DNA from: Thalassia testudinum
Lineage: Eukaryota > Streptophyta > Magnoliopsida > Alismatales > Hydrocharitaceae
Length of the DNA stretch: 64,000 nucleotides
NCBI GenBank assembly: GCA_037157565.1
Contig: JAZHRO010000036.1
Coordinates: 140,794,501-140,858,500 of the forward strand
Direction of reading: 5' to 3'
Part shown: one piece after another, positions 21,166 through 32,419 of the stretch
Position numbering within the stretch: position 1 is the first letter of the stretch
How the letters are laid out: the number at the start of each line of letters is the position of its first letter
Position numbers and translations under genes: made by a program
Notes under the pieces: model-generated
What the model was told of the DNA's origin: nothing
Seen by the model: the letters and a program-made list of their open reading frames with translations, nothing else
Database searches by the model: none

Positions 21166-24100
21166 GGTGTTCTCTCCGGCATCCTAGCAAAAAAAATATT
21201 TTAGCTTAGAGATCTAATTCCTTGAAAATAACTAACTTGAGGCAAACAAAGTAAATATATATACAATCCTAATCCTCCAATGATCTCACTTGTAATTGCA
21301 ACTCTTTGACATGGTTACAATTAAATCCAATTGCCTTAAATGAATCAAATCAAAGTTACACCTACTAATTTCATTTATATAAATGAATCATTCTATTTTG
21401 TATGAATTAATGTTTACCTTTGAGGCATGTCAGAATATGAATTATATAAATTATCTGCGTAAAATTACAGGTAAACAGCTCCGGGATAATTCCCATATAC
21501 GGTATTTGATTTTCTGGGTGTTTATCACTTTCCTGTCCTACATTGTCCTCTTTGCAAGACCTTCCATGCCGAAAATAGGATATGGTCTGTACTTATTAAA
21601 GGTAAAACATAATAGAAAGCTGGTTAGTTCTTAAAGTTAGTTAAAGTTATCTCTTAAGATTTTGCATTAGACGCCAAAACAAAAACAAAAAAGGCAACAA
21701 ATGCTATTTTTGTTCTTTTAATAAGGTGCTTAAAACTTTCGATACTGATATTAATTAAAGATTATTTCTTTGCGTTTTCGGTGCGTAAGAATGCACAAAT
21801 TGGGCTATTCCCTTTAATATGAGAGGTATCTAGTTTCTTACAATCTTACAAGTAACAAACGTTTTATTTTGAACTGAAAGAAAACAACGTCCGCATACAA
21901 TGTTTCATTAAGTCTCGTTCGACGTAGGTTTAAAAGTTTAAGATCAGATACAAAAGGGTTAAGAAGGAATAGATGGATGGGTAAGGAAAGTATCAGTAGG
22001 TATGGATGTTAAAGTTGAATTGATATATTATTAATATTTTTTTTTTATTTTTATATTGAAAGTGGATTAATAAGAAATAGATGTTATAGGTGTAAGATAA
22101 TTAGTGAAAATATATATGATCGGTGAGAAATAGATATGATAAACAGTGATAGATATGGTAATAAAAATTAAAATTTTTATGCATCTTTACATTATTTATG
22201 TATTGTTACGTTTTTGTTCAACATGTACAACTAAACCTTGATTTAAACCCCCATACAACACAAGGCCCTAAGCTATACTTTCAAGAAAAATAATAATAAA
22301 AAAAGGGAATCAACTACATTTAAAGGAGCAAACTAAACCTCAATTTAGGAAGCATGAAGTTGAAAAAAAAAATCTAACTAACGTACTTCGGAAGGATCTT
22401 TTTTTGAAATAGAAAATGCGCGGATGCGCGACATTTGCTCAACTACCGATCGTACTCCAACGAATTCACCCGATTTTAACGTTGATCCAATTGTTTTTTT
22501 AAAAAAAAGACAGGAGTTCTTCATCTCAGGTAGAGTGTCCAACCACCCACGGAGGAATGAAATATACTCCAACTGAAACAGCAAATTGTCACACCAACAC
22601 CTTCAAAACTTCACATTTGCAGGGCACGCCTTTTGAACCAAAAGATTTGTCAAGAATATAAAAAAAAAGAAAAAAATCTTCATTGACACATAATTTTTTA
22701 TAGATAGTTCATATAATTCAAATTCTAACATACTTTAATGGTATATGTTAATTTATATAAAATATCATGATTTATTTATATAAATAACGTTGACAGGTTA
22801 AGGTTTGATACAATTCGTTCGAGTTAATTATAAACATGTCAGAGAGTTGGAAGTAGAAGAAAGTACAAGTGGAATTGGTGAAGGATTAAGATTGTTTTGT
22901 TTGCCTCAAGTAAGTTGCTTTACAGGAATAACATCTTCAAAATAAAATATTGTTTGAAGGATGCTTGAGCATGTTGGTGTTTAAAATTTTAGGAATTTAA
23001 TTGAAATTAATTTATCTTTAATTTAAGATGAACCGAAACAGTAATTAATCTCAACTAAGTTTATATCTAAATAGGTATCGATATTGGTTGATCAGTATTG
23101 ATATTCATACTATTTTAAGTTTCATATCCAAAGAAGTACCGACACTTGTGTCAAGTATCGATACTTATAGTTTATTATTTGGAACATAAATTCAAATGAG
23201 TTCTTGTCCAGTACTCACAGTGTATCAATACTTGTAATAAGTAGCGATACTCATAGAGTACGGGTATCTTCCAGGAAAAAATTAATTTCAACGAGTACCG
23301 GTACTCTTACTCATTAAGAGTATTAGTACTTGTTGAGTACTGAAAACATTGCTTGTAGCTTACTAGTACCAATACTTGTTGACCAGTACCAATACTTGTA
23401 AGCTACAGGTTCTTGTAACTTTAAGTTCAGAACTTGAACTAAGACCCATGTATGAATACCGGTATATGCAAGTTCTAGTTTTGGACTTAAAATGACCTGG
23501 AGCCGATCTGTAATTTACATGTACTGGTACTCATGAATAGTATTGGTACTAGCAACCTACAATACACTTTAGGTTCAAAAACTGTAATGGCTGAGTATCG
23601 ATACCCATCTAAAGGTATCAACGCTACTTGTAGTTATGAGATACGATATTGGTTTTCCTTTAGAAGATTTAACACAATAATGATTTGTAAAAAACTTGAG
23701 ATTAATATACAATATCCATCTAAATAAAATAACATGTATATGCTTGAATCAAGTTGAACAAAACATCATACAAACAAGTAATATACATAGATCTGTCCAC
23801 TATTCCATCATTCTAAATATGATTATTCTCATGCTTGAAATAAAGACCGGTAAGTGAGGATAGAAAAATGTCTGTATTCAACATGAAAACAAGAATAGGG
23901 AATTGTTAAATGGTACTTCCAAAGGAATCCACTCTTAAATTCATGATTGAGAATCACCTGAAGAAAGAACACATTCTTTCTTCCGGTCATTCTCTCTCTT
24001 TATTTTCACCTCAATACACGATAGAGGTGCACTTAGTTTTTGCAATCGTGGATCTTTTAGGAACCATGACCCCAAAAGCTTAATTTAGTAATTAGTGTGA

Positions 24101-24339
24101 CTAATTATTGTGCAAATTACATGCCTGCCCATCAAAAATATACAATTTACGCTTAGATCCGTACACATATGTTTTAATAAACAATACTAATCTTTTTACA
24201 TTTAACTCATGTAAAATCAAAAATATCATTTGATCACTTTAAAATATAAATTTTAAATGACATTTATTTTATTATATCTATATACATATCTATTTATATA
24301 AGTCCATATATTAAATTTTAATTCAACAAAGCAAACCTA
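21166..24339. other. Interior of the MULE-like element, no transposase seen
   Basis: The longest open frame is 83 codons and none resembles a transposase. At 22,972 the sequence TGTTGGTG resembles a SIRE-type LTR start and precedes the palindrome array at 23,050-23,640, so the interior may contain an old LTR. The rest is AT-rich with poly(A) runs. Confidence 0.45.
23050..23640. repeat. Array of GTACCGGTAC/GTATCGATAC palindromes
   Basis: A dense set of degenerate palindromes centred on CG or its decayed form: GTATCGATATTGG, AGTACCGACACTTG, AGTATCGATACTT, AGTAGCGATACTC, AGTACCGGTACTC, AGTACCAATACTTG (twice), ATACCGGTATA, GTACTGGTACTC and GAGTATCGATACC. Units recur every 20-70 bp with unrelated spacers. 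Confidence 0.75.
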
Positions 24340-24733
24340 ACGAACAGTTAATATTGAAGTCGACGTCATAGAAAAAGGAAATCAGGAGAAAAATATGATA
24401 GAAAGAAAACATATCTGACATATGAGATGAAAATGAGGAAGTAACATAAATTACTTTATTCTAAAAATTTAAATTTAAAAATACTTAAAATTTCACCCCC
24501 AATTTGATGCAATTCTCTCAAAGAAGACAATGCAATTCTCAATATTTAGTTGATGCAGGACCTACGAGCATTAACTTTTCAAAATTCTAAATCCACACGA
24601 TCTTTAACCTAGAAGCTTATTTTATTTAATCCATTTGCATCCATTCACGTCTACTATATCTAACTCCTTTCATTATTTATGATCTCGTTCTTTTTTATGG
24701 TAGATTATCAAGGGGAAAAGTGTCCCCAACTCC
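24340..24733 (-). repeat. Right terminal inverted repeat of the MULE-like element
   Basis: Reverse-complement partner of 20,779-21,165. Confidence 0.65.
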
Positions 24734-25969
24734 CATAAAAGATGTTATAATTTAAAATATATAAGATAATATTTACTAGATTACCAAATGTAATGTATAT
24801 AATATAAAATATATACTTGGGGGGTTAATTTTTCTTGTTAACCTTTCTTTTTCTTAAAAAAATAAAATATAAAATATTATACTTTTTAAGAAAAAATATA
24901 AATATTTGATAACTTTAGATTTACTCTCTCAAAAACTTTATCTTACCACAACCTACAAATAGGTAGAGTTTAGTCAATTTTTTTGCCTCAACCATGGACA
25001 CGGTAGGAGCAAATTTAGTCAACACATATTGATTGGTGATCATTTGTATTAATTTTTCATATTTATATGTGATTGAAACATAATAAAATATTAAATTTAA
25101 TTTATTTTATATAAGTTTTAAGGATACAATTTGAATTATTTATATTCTAAAAGTGGATGCAACACCAGAAATCCCAGTTACAAATGATCTAGCCGAGCTT
25201 AGGCCTCAACCTATATATCTTGTTGGGCCTTGGCTCAACCTCTAGAGTTACGATCTTATCCAATGCTCACCCTACTTGTAAACATACGATAGAAAAAGAG
25301 AAAATTATTTTTCTTTTCTCTCCTTTCGCTCCTTTCACTCTTTTTCAATTAATATTATATTATTTTTAGCAGGACATTTAGTTGCTTTTACAAGTGTAAA
25401 TGTTTTTTCCACGTCTCCCGGATTACGTATGGGCTTTAGGTCAATCAAATGTTGCTTCATTTGAAGGGTGGATAAAATATTACAAGATAGATTAAAATAG
25501 AATAAGTAATGATGAATGTTTGTTTAGGTGTGGAAAAAGAAAAGATTAAGTAAAGAATTAAAATGATTGGTGTATGTTAATGAATATTTATTTAATAATA
25601 TAAGTAGGAGTGAAGAATATTAGTAGATATTTATTTAACATGAGTAGTGTTGAAAATAAATATATATAGGAAATAAATAAATAAAAATATATGTATTTTC
25701 AACATTTAAGTCAAATATGATTTACCAATATCCAGAATACTATAAAGAATAAATAATATACAATAACACAAATAAATAAAACGAGAAGGGATTAGATTTT
25801 AATCCGATAGAAGTATCCAGTAAGGATTTCCTTTAGAGAAGGTATCGCCCCTCACAATATTGGTGCGTCGAGGTCTGACAAACTCCTCCTAGGATACGAC
25901 AATCCACCTCCAAGATTCGATACACTCTGCTTTTGGACGTTCTCGAAAATCACCTCAGGAGAACAAAGC
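24734..25969. other. AT-rich intergenic DNA, possible MITE remnant
   Basis: No gene seen. About 25,480-25,700 (GTTTAGGTGTGG...ATTTATTTAA...) resembles 48,960-49,165 (GTTTATTTAGG...ATTTATTTAATA) in layout and wording. Both may be copies of one AT-rich miniature transposon; this is weak. Confidence 0.35.
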
Positions 25970-26033
25970 TGTTACGACCCGGTTTCCGAATCCCTACAGG
26001 ACCCGAGACCAGCTCGACCCAACTAATCCCGAG
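25970..26033 (-). repeat. Terminal 64 bp of a chromovirus-type LTR
   Basis: TGTTACGACCCGGTT... matches the reverse complement of the last bases of the LTR ending at 45,024, and also the plus strand at 41,397. In minus-strand sense it is the 3' end of an LTR and directly follows truncated RT. This links the LTR family at 31,473-53,300 to this chromovirus. Confidence 0.75.
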
Positions 26034-26034
26034 A

Positions 26035-26710
26035 AACTGCGTATCTCTGTCACTGTACATGACCTCTCCCACCTAAGTACGGCCTCAACCTTGGCTAGAT
26101 CCACAGCTAAACCATCCCCTTAGATCACGTGGCTCAAGAAAGTCACCTACCACAACCAAAACCCGCACTTGTTATACTTGGCATACAGCCTGCGCCGTCT
26201 CAAAGTGTCCAGAATTATCCGTAGGTGTTGTCCGTGCTATGGCAGATCCCACGAGTAAACGAGCACGTCATCGATAAATACTACCACAAATTGATCCAGA
26301 TACGGTCTGAAAACCTGGTTCATCAAAGCCATAAAAGCAGTGGGAGCGTTGGTCAGCCCAAACAGCATGACCAAAAACTCGTAGTGTCCGTACCGAGTGC
26401 GGAAAGCTGTCCTGGAGACGTCGGTCTCCCTGATCCTCAATTGGTGGTAACCTGATCTCATATTTATCTTGGAGAATACCGTGGCACCTCGCAACTGATC
26501 AAAAAGATCATCAATCCTTGGCAGTGGAGACTTATTCTTGATGGTGACCCTATTCAGCTGTCTGTAGTCAACACAAAGGCGTAGGGTACCATCCTTCTTC
26601 TTCACAAACAACATAGGGGCTCCCCACGGGTATGCACTAGGCCTCACAAAACCTTTCTCCAATAGGTCCTGTAGTTGTGACTTGAGCTTTCGCAGCTCAA
26701 GTGGTGCCAT
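26035..26710 (-). pseudogene. Chromovirus (Ty3/gypsy) reverse transcriptase, truncated
   Basis: The open part 26,710-26,237 has the RT boxes [41 protein letters not shown] and the catalytic FIDDVLVYS. Beyond the stop, VTFLSHVI and VTEIRSFSGL continue in frames to about 26,035. There RNase H should follow, but an LTR end begins instead. A stop at 26,711-26,713 precedes [12 protein letters not shown] copies element RNA into cDNA; this copy is broken at both ends. Confidence 0.88.
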
Positions 26711-26902
26711 CTAGTACGGTGCAGTAAAAATGGGATTGGTCCCCGGTACCAGTGAGATCTCAAACTCGATCTCACGCTCGGGCGGTAGTCCCAGCAGCTC
26801 CTCTGGAAACACGTCAGGGTACTCACTAACCACCGGAATGCTCTGAAAGTCCGCTACGGGGCTGGGCTCTGCCACCACACAGGATAGAAAGCCCTCACAC
26901 CC

Positions 26903-27148
26903 CTAGCTCAAAAGTTTCGCTGCCCGAAGCCCAGATATGCACCTGAAACCTCTGTCCACCGGCTGTCTGTGAAACTCAAAGAAAGGCATCTCCGGTATGG
27001 ATAAGACGATCTTCCTCCCAAAACAGTCCACTAAGGCATGGTAGGAGGACAGTCGATCCATCCCCAGAATCATGCCGAAATCCTCCATCGGTATCACAAT
27101 CAGGTCAGCGGGGAGGCTGTGTCCCCCAATACTGACCTCACAGTCCAT
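26903..27148 (-). pseudogene. Chromovirus protease C-terminal part and linker
   Basis: LPADLIVIPMEDFGMILGMD and SSYHALVDCFGRKIVLSIP are the conserved end of the chromovirus aspartic protease and the linker to RT. The catalytic DSG region upstream, up to about 27,340, is broken by stops. It lies in order between the gag zinc knuckle and RT. Confidence 0.82.
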
Positions 27149-27539
27149 GTAGACCTCATCAGCTACAAACAGCTAGCTACCTGGACCTCTAATCACAAAC
27201 GGATCCTCTAATAACACGCAGTCCTATCCCAAACTAACAGCAAAACTCGCAGCGACAAAAGAGTGTGGCGCCAGAATCAAAAAGTACGTAAACTAATCTG
27301 CCGGAAACGGTAATCATACTTGCCACCACTGAACCAGATGCCCTGGCGTCTCTGTGTGTTAGGGCGTTGATATGCCCCTTAGTCCTCGATGCAGAAGAAG
27401 CGGCCACACTCTGAGTCGGGCGAGTAGCCGCTGGTCGGTACCCTCCCCGTGACTACTACCCTCCCCCACGCGCCTAGGGACCACGACCACCCGCTCGGCC
27501 TCCACCGCTCGAAGAGGGGAGCATCTGCTGTGCTCCAGC

Positions 27540-27917
27540 CCTAGACAGGCAGTCCCTCCTGATGTGGCCCAGCTGGACACACTGGTAGCAGAGGGGGACT
27601 CGACTCCTTCCCTCAGTAGGTCTCTGCTAACGGCTGGGCGGGGGTCTAATGTTAACAGCTGGCCCTTGTCGGGGGCCCCCAAAGGCCACTGACGGCTCCG
27701 CAAAACGAGACGGCTCTCCTGCGGGTGCCGCGTTCCTCCTCTCTCGTCGTCCTTGAGAGTACTCTGGCTAGTAGGGCCTCTTCCGTCCACTGTCGGTGTT
27801 TCGCGCGACCAGGTTGGTCTCCTCGTACGTCATGGCTGCCTCCAACACTCTCAAGAAGGTGGGCAACTTCAGGGATTTGACATACCCCCGAATGGCAGGC
27901 CGAAGCCCCTCAATGAA
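27540..27917 (-). pseudogene. Chromovirus gag C-terminal half with zinc knuckle
   Basis: It begins abruptly at FIEGLRPAIRGYV, LPTFLRVLEAAMTYEE, which is the C-terminal half of gypsy gag. It runs through a basic linker to an intact CCHC knuckle, CYQCVQLGHIRRDC, at about 27,545-27,590 in a shifted frame. The N-terminal half of gag is missing because the frame is joined to integrase at about 27,917. Confidence 0.82.
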
Positions 27918-29218
27918 CCTCCATATAACCTTCACCAGGGATACCTGCTTCCGTCTCAGACTCCGGATGGCTCTGTCTAGTATCTGCAGTGGTCTCCCGG
28001 GGTAGGTCAGGTTGTTACCCACCTCAACACTCTCGTGGCTCAGAACGTGACTGGGATCGGTGACATACTTCCTGAGGTTAGACACGTGGAACACGTCGTG
28101 CACACCAGAAAGCTGGGGAGGAAGGGCAAGCTGGTAAGCAATGGGTCCTACCTGCTTCAGGACCTCAAAGGACCCCACAAACCTTGGTGCAAGCTTCCCC
28201 TTCACCCCAAAACGCTGCAGGCCCTTCATGGGCGAAACACGAAGAAAGACATGATCTCCAACCTTGAACTGCACCTCTCTGCGTTTCCGGTTAGCATAAC
28301 TCTTCTGCCTACTCCTGACAGTGTGGAGTCGTCTGTGGATCTACTCTATCAGCTCATGACTCTTCCGGATCAGCCTGGGGCCAACCTTCCACTTGGTCCT
28401 TACCTCAACCCAACTAAAGGGCACAGTACACCTCCGTCTGTACAGAGCCTCGTAAGATGCCATGTTGATGCTCGAGTGATAACTGTTATTATATGCAAAC
28501 TCTGCCAGGGGTAAGTGCTCCTCCTAAGAGCCTCTCCAGTCTAGTACACAAGCGCGCAAAAGGTCCTCAAGTGTCTGTATAGTGCGCTCTGACTGTCCGT
28601 TCGTCTGGGGGTGGTACACGGTACTGAACCTCAACCGTGTCCCTAAAGCCTGCTAAAACTCAGCCCAAAACTAGGAAGTAAAATGGGTATCCCGGTTGGA
28701 TACAATCTCACGCAGAACTCCGTGTATGCATACCACATCACGAATGTACCTCTCTGCCAACTGTGCTGGTCCCAAAGTGACTTGGATCGGCAAGAAACGT
28801 GTCGTCTTCGTCAACCTATCCACTATCACCCAGACTGTGTCGTGTCCTCGCTAGGTAACAGGTAGACCTACCACCAAGTCCATGGTAATGCTCTCCCACT
28901 TTCACTCTGGCACAGGAAGTGGCTGTAATGGCCCTGCAGGGCTCTGGAGCTCAGCCTTCACCTGCTGGCACACCAAACACTAGCACGAACTCACCCACAT
29001 CCCGCTTCATCCCTCTCCACCAAAAATCACATCTCAGATCATGATACATCTTTGTGATCCCAGGATGTATGGTGAACCTGGACCCGTGTGCCTCAGTCAG
29101 GAGCTCTAACTAACGTCTATGTCTCATGTTAAGCTCCTTCTAATCAAACAAGTACCTGAGGCTCTTATGATCCGTGAAAATCTCAAAGGTCTCATCGTAA
29201 AGGTAGCACCTCCCCCTG
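27918..29218 (-). pseudogene. Chromovirus RNase H end, integrase and chromodomain
   Basis: On the minus strand FEIFTDHKSLRYLF (RNase H) is near 29,200. Integrase zinc-region and core remnants follow (FWWRGMKRDV about 29,020; SITMDLVVGLPV, VDRLTKTTRF and [20 protein letters not shown] at about 28,900-28,560). The better preserved C-terminus is at 28,274-27,918 (KVGDHVFLRVSPMKGL, KLAPRFVGSFEVL, FHVSNLRKYV, KVIWR). KVIWR is the start of the chromodomain core, and the chain then switches without a stop to gag (FIEGLRP). Several stops lie upstream. Confidence 0.85.
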
Positions 29219-29649
29219 AGGACGTGGAGGGGGAGTCCTCTGTGTTGGTGCTAGAGCACCACGATCATTTGTTTTGATGATAACAAAACACGTGTCATTT
29301 AATATTTGCGCTTTGAGTCTTAGATTTCAGGTCAATCGCAAATGAATACGTGATTAGACGGAGTTCGAGCTCGCATCCAGGATGGATTGGAGGAGCTTGA
29401 TGGAAAACAGAAGAGATTCGCGAGGAGCGATAGATTAAAGATGGAAGGAAATGAAGAATAGGATAGATTTCCTTCTCTTGTACTTGTTGTATTTTTCGTT
29501 TCTTTTGTTGCTCTTTATTTCCTTAGAAAATTATGTTAAAGAGCCTCAAAGTACCCTAACAGTAGTCCTAGGAACACCTGCACAACCCTAGGATACTTAG
29601 GTTTTCTGTAGAACACTTAGAAAACCAATATAGGGTTCAAACAGAGTTT

Positions 29650-30200
29650 CCAGACGTCTAATTCCAAAATCAGACGTCTGATAAAGTATTTTCAAACGTC
29701 TGACTGTTGTTTCAGACGTCTGATAACTATTAGGCTGGACATAGTTTGTTCTGTCTGATGAAATCAGACGTCCAGACCTTAGACCAAACGTCTTAGGAGA
29801 CGTCTGATGGATTTGCCAGACGTCCAATTAGTGGACCGTTGGCTGGCCTAGCAAACACTCAAGATATGACCGTTAGAGCCTTATCAGACGTCCTTAGGCC
29901 TTTCCAGACGTCTGATAATTGACCGTTTTGCCTCGGCTGACCCAAAATCTCTTCTCAGAGATTTTCTAGCCGTTGCAACGTTTGGAAATCCATTCCCACA
30001 GAAAAAGTAGGTTTCCAGACGTCTAGACATAATGCCAGACGTCCTATATGTTGTCTGATGGACTTGCGCATGAACCCTGTTTAGATCTGATTCAAGTCAG
30101 GAAGAGACCCGCCCAAAATCAGATGTCTGACCTTGGAATCAGACGTCTTAAAGTGAACTTCCAGACGTCTGATGCCAGAATTAGACGTCTGATAAGCCTG
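29650..30200. repeat. AGACGTCT palindrome array in SIRE LTR 1
   Basis: About sixteen copies of (C)AGACGTCT(G) or one-base variants (AAACGTCT, AGATGTCT, AGACGTCC) in about 550 bp, mostly 15-50 bp apart. The spacers differ. It lies upstream of the LTR TATA box, so in U3. Confidence 0.9.
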
Positions 30201-30298
30201 TCAGAGCAATGATTGTTCCTGATTTCGGGCTGATTCTCTTGGGCTTTGTTCCCAACGGCTATAGAACCTTTCCTAAGCCTTCCAAAGCCTTCCTAAGG

Positions 30299-30312
30299 CC
30301 TCTATAAATAGA
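30299..30312 (+). promoter_or_regulatory. TATA box of SIRE LTR 1
   Basis: CTCTATAAATAGAG is itself palindromic. It is conserved in the second SIRE LTR near 46,328. CAA-rich sequence (ACACACCAAGAGAAACA) follows as a likely transcript start region. Confidence 0.7.
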
Positions 30313-30977
30313 GGGGAGCCTTTACACACCAACACACACCAAGAGAAACACAAGACACACCTAAGCAACTTTGTTCCACTCTCTTGTGTCCTAGATAGCT
30401 CTTGCTCTCCAAGCTCAAGCTCCATTCTCTTGAGAGCATCAAGCTGTTGCGCACCCGCTTTCCCGCCGTTGTTCACGAGAGCGATGTTGCGTCGTCGCGT
30501 GGTACATGCATCCGCGTCGTCGACGCACTCCTTTCAAAGGGAAGCATCCTATTTCCTATAGAAGCTAGGTTTAAAATTACGTTGTTGGCTCTATAGGACT
30601 TGTTGTTTCTTTTATCTTTGTTATTTGGTTGGGTATTCGCTTTGCGAATTTCTGTCTCCTTCGCGAGACAAAATCCTTCTCGTGGAGAGAAGGGGTTGAG
30701 GTACGCTACCCTCGTTTAAGTAGCGTGGTTGTATTGAGGTTGAATCACCCTCGTTTAAAGTGATTCAGTTTAGTGGATTTTGATCAACTTGGTTGATCGG
30801 AAAATCCTAACTTGAGAGGGTTAGGTGGTGGTTTTCACCCAGTTTGGGTTTCCACCTAAAAATTCTTGTGTACTTGTGTGATTGATTTTTTATGAGATTG
30901 TTTATTTTATTCCGCAATTATTACGTCACCCCCTCCTGGTAGGGCCGGAAATTACACTCTGTGGGATTGAGAGACCA

Positions 30978-31094
30978 CCACCGCACTCTGACACTTTTTA
31001 GCATGAGCCCTTTGACATGCTGGACGAGCAGGAGGGGGAGGGGTTGGTCCTCCACTGCCCCCACCGCACTCTGACACTTTTTAGCATGAGCCCT
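30978..31094 (+). repeat. 34-bp direct repeat, 83-bp offset
   Basis: The same 34 bp (starting CCACCGCACTCTGACAC) is at 30,978-31,011 and 31,061-31,094, just before the gag fragment. It could be a local duplication in a retroelement leader. Confidence 0.8.
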
Positions 31095-31472
31095 CCTTGC
31101 TTGGAGGCGTGTCCGTTCCCCCGCTACAACTGCACCACGAGGTTTTCGAACAGTTGCGGAAGCTGAAGCCCCCCTCCTTCAAGGGGGATGAGGACCCGTC
31201 TGAGGTAGAGGACTGGCTGGAGCAGATAGAGAAGGTGTTTGACACCCTTCGTCTCCTGCGGAGTGTCGCGTGGCCTTTGACACGTACTAACTAGAGAGTG
31301 CGGCACACAGGTGGTGGAGGGAGGTCAGAGGCCAGGAGAGGGGAGAGCCGACGTGGGCCAGTTTGTGACCCTCTTCTGCGAGCAGTACTTCCTACAGACT
31401 TGGCAGGACTAGAGGAGGCGGGAGTTCCACACTCTCCGCCAGGGGACGAAACTTTCTTTAAGTTTGTTATGA
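31095..31472 (+). pseudogene. Gypsy gag N-terminal fragment
   Basis: The plus-strand frame from 31,097 reads FEQLRKLKPPSFKGDEDPSE, VEDWLEQIEKVFDTL, the start of the Ty3/gypsy gag domain. After a shift, WAQFVTLFCEQYFLQTW and REFHTLRQGTK follow. It is cut at 31,473 by the start of a chromovirus-type LTR. It is opposite in strand to the chromovirus remnants at 26,035-29,218. Confidence 0.75.
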
Positions 31473-32419
31473 TGTAACGACCCATTCTGATTTGAGCATG
31501 TTAAGACGTTTGGATTGTCAGTTAGGCGTCTGGCCAGACGTCTGGACCTCTTCCCGCACGTCTGGAAATTGAAAAATCTGTACGCGTAGTCAGTTCTGCA
31601 CGCAGCCAGCACGCAGACCTCTCTCTCTCTCCCTTCTTCTTTTTCCCCCACCGAACCCTAACCCTTGGCTATATAAGAGGCACCCCTTCCTCTCCTCTCC
31701 ACTCCACCACCACCACCATACTCCAGACTCCACTGCTGTGAGCAAAGACGCGCGAGAGAGCGAGGAGGAGGAGCAGGAGTGAAGAAAAGAAGAAGGCCGA
31801 GCTCGCGAGCTTCGTGGAAACTCGCCGGAGGTTTGCACGGCCACCGCAGTGCGTGCGGGAGGAGGAAAGCATTAGGGCATCATCTCTGACCTTCTGTAGT
31901 GGTTGGAGCTGCAGCGGAGAGGGAGGAGCTGCGGCGGAGCGCAGCGAGAGAAGTGGGAGCGCGGTCTGGTACTGGAGTTTTTCCAGTATCAGACGTCTAG
32001 AGTGCCTTCTGGACGACGGGCCGGATGTCTGGCGATGACACATGACGTCTAAAAGCAAGTGTATCGCGAAGGTACGTCTTCCTCACGGTTACGGCCATGC
32101 AGGCCGCACTGCAGGTGCGATTTGCTTGGCTAAAAATGGTGCGCTGCTCTGTCGTGCGTAGGAGTAGCTTTGGGAAAGTGCGCGGCACGCCCTCCCACAC
32201 TTTTTGGACGTCTAGACAGCTGACCAGACGACCAGAGACGTTCCCAAACGACCGAAGGACTAGTCAGACGTCTGGAACTGAGTCCAGACGGTTGCGAAGG
32301 AGTCCTGGACGTCTGAGGTCATCACAGGAACCTGAGGTGAGTCTCTGATGACTTTGAAGACGTCTGCACTTGTTTCCAGACGTCTTAAAAGTCATCAAAG
32401 ACTCACCTCAGGTTCCTGT
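31473..32419 (+). repeat. Chromovirus-type LTR, segment 1 of 3
   Basis: It starts TGTAACGACCC and has TATA-like GGCTATATAAGAGG near 31,669, which sets the sense as plus. AGACGTCT-type palindromes are frequent at 31,500-31,560 and 31,985-32,390. It is interrupted after CCTGT (32,415-32,419) by the Athila-like element and resumes at 40,558. The three segments total about 2.75 kb, matching the 2,661-bp solo LTR of the same family. The target duplication is not recognisable (TATGA versus GAAGT). Confidence 0.8.
32295..32419. repeat. Left arm, loop and start of right arm of a 61-bp inverted repeat
   Basis: The left arm 32,295-32,355 pairs with 32,388-32,419 plus 40,558-40,586 across the Athila-like insertion. 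With the insertion removed, the 61-bp arms differ at only two positions and enclose a loop of 32 bp that itself has two AGACGTCT palindromes. Confidence 0.85.

Larger units (their letters stand above)
20779..24733. mobile_element. MULE-like non-autonomous element with ~390-bp terminal inverted repeats
   Basis: The sequence from 20,779 inwards (GGAGGTGGGAGCACTTTT) matches the reverse complement of the sequence from 24,733 inwards (GGAGTTGGGGACACTTTT). The similarity can be followed for about 390 bp on each side, to about 21,165 and 24,340, through landmarks ATCTACCAT, ATTAAATAAAATAA, CTAGGTTAAAGATC and GACGTCGA. Long TIRs and a roughly 4-kb AT-rich interior without transposase fit a non-autonomous Mutator-like element or a foldback element. 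A 9-bp target duplication is not clear. The left end lies about 370 bp upstream of the WRKY start codon. Confidence 0.65.
29243..30956 (+). mobile_element. SIRE-type solo LTR 1
   Basis: It starts TGTTGGTGCTAGAGCACC, has the SIRE/Maximus-like TTTTGATGATAACAAAA near 29,271, and ends GGAAATTACA. It is flanked by perfect CTCTG duplications (29,238-29,242 and 30,957-30,961), so it is a complete LTR left by LTR-LTR recombination. It interrupts the chromovirus remnants. It is closely similar to 45,293-46,985. The palindrome array lies in its left half and a TATA box near 30,300. Confidence 0.9.

Noticed and set aside
20770..24742. Nine-base target duplication for the MULE-like element (TGAAAGTTT versus TAAAAGATG)
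   Set aside because: Only six of nine match and the ends are uncertain by a few bases.
29650..30200. Regularly spaced short palindromes resembling a CRISPR array
   Set aside because: Spacing is irregular, units are only 8-12 bp, and the array lies in the LTR of a plant retrotransposon.
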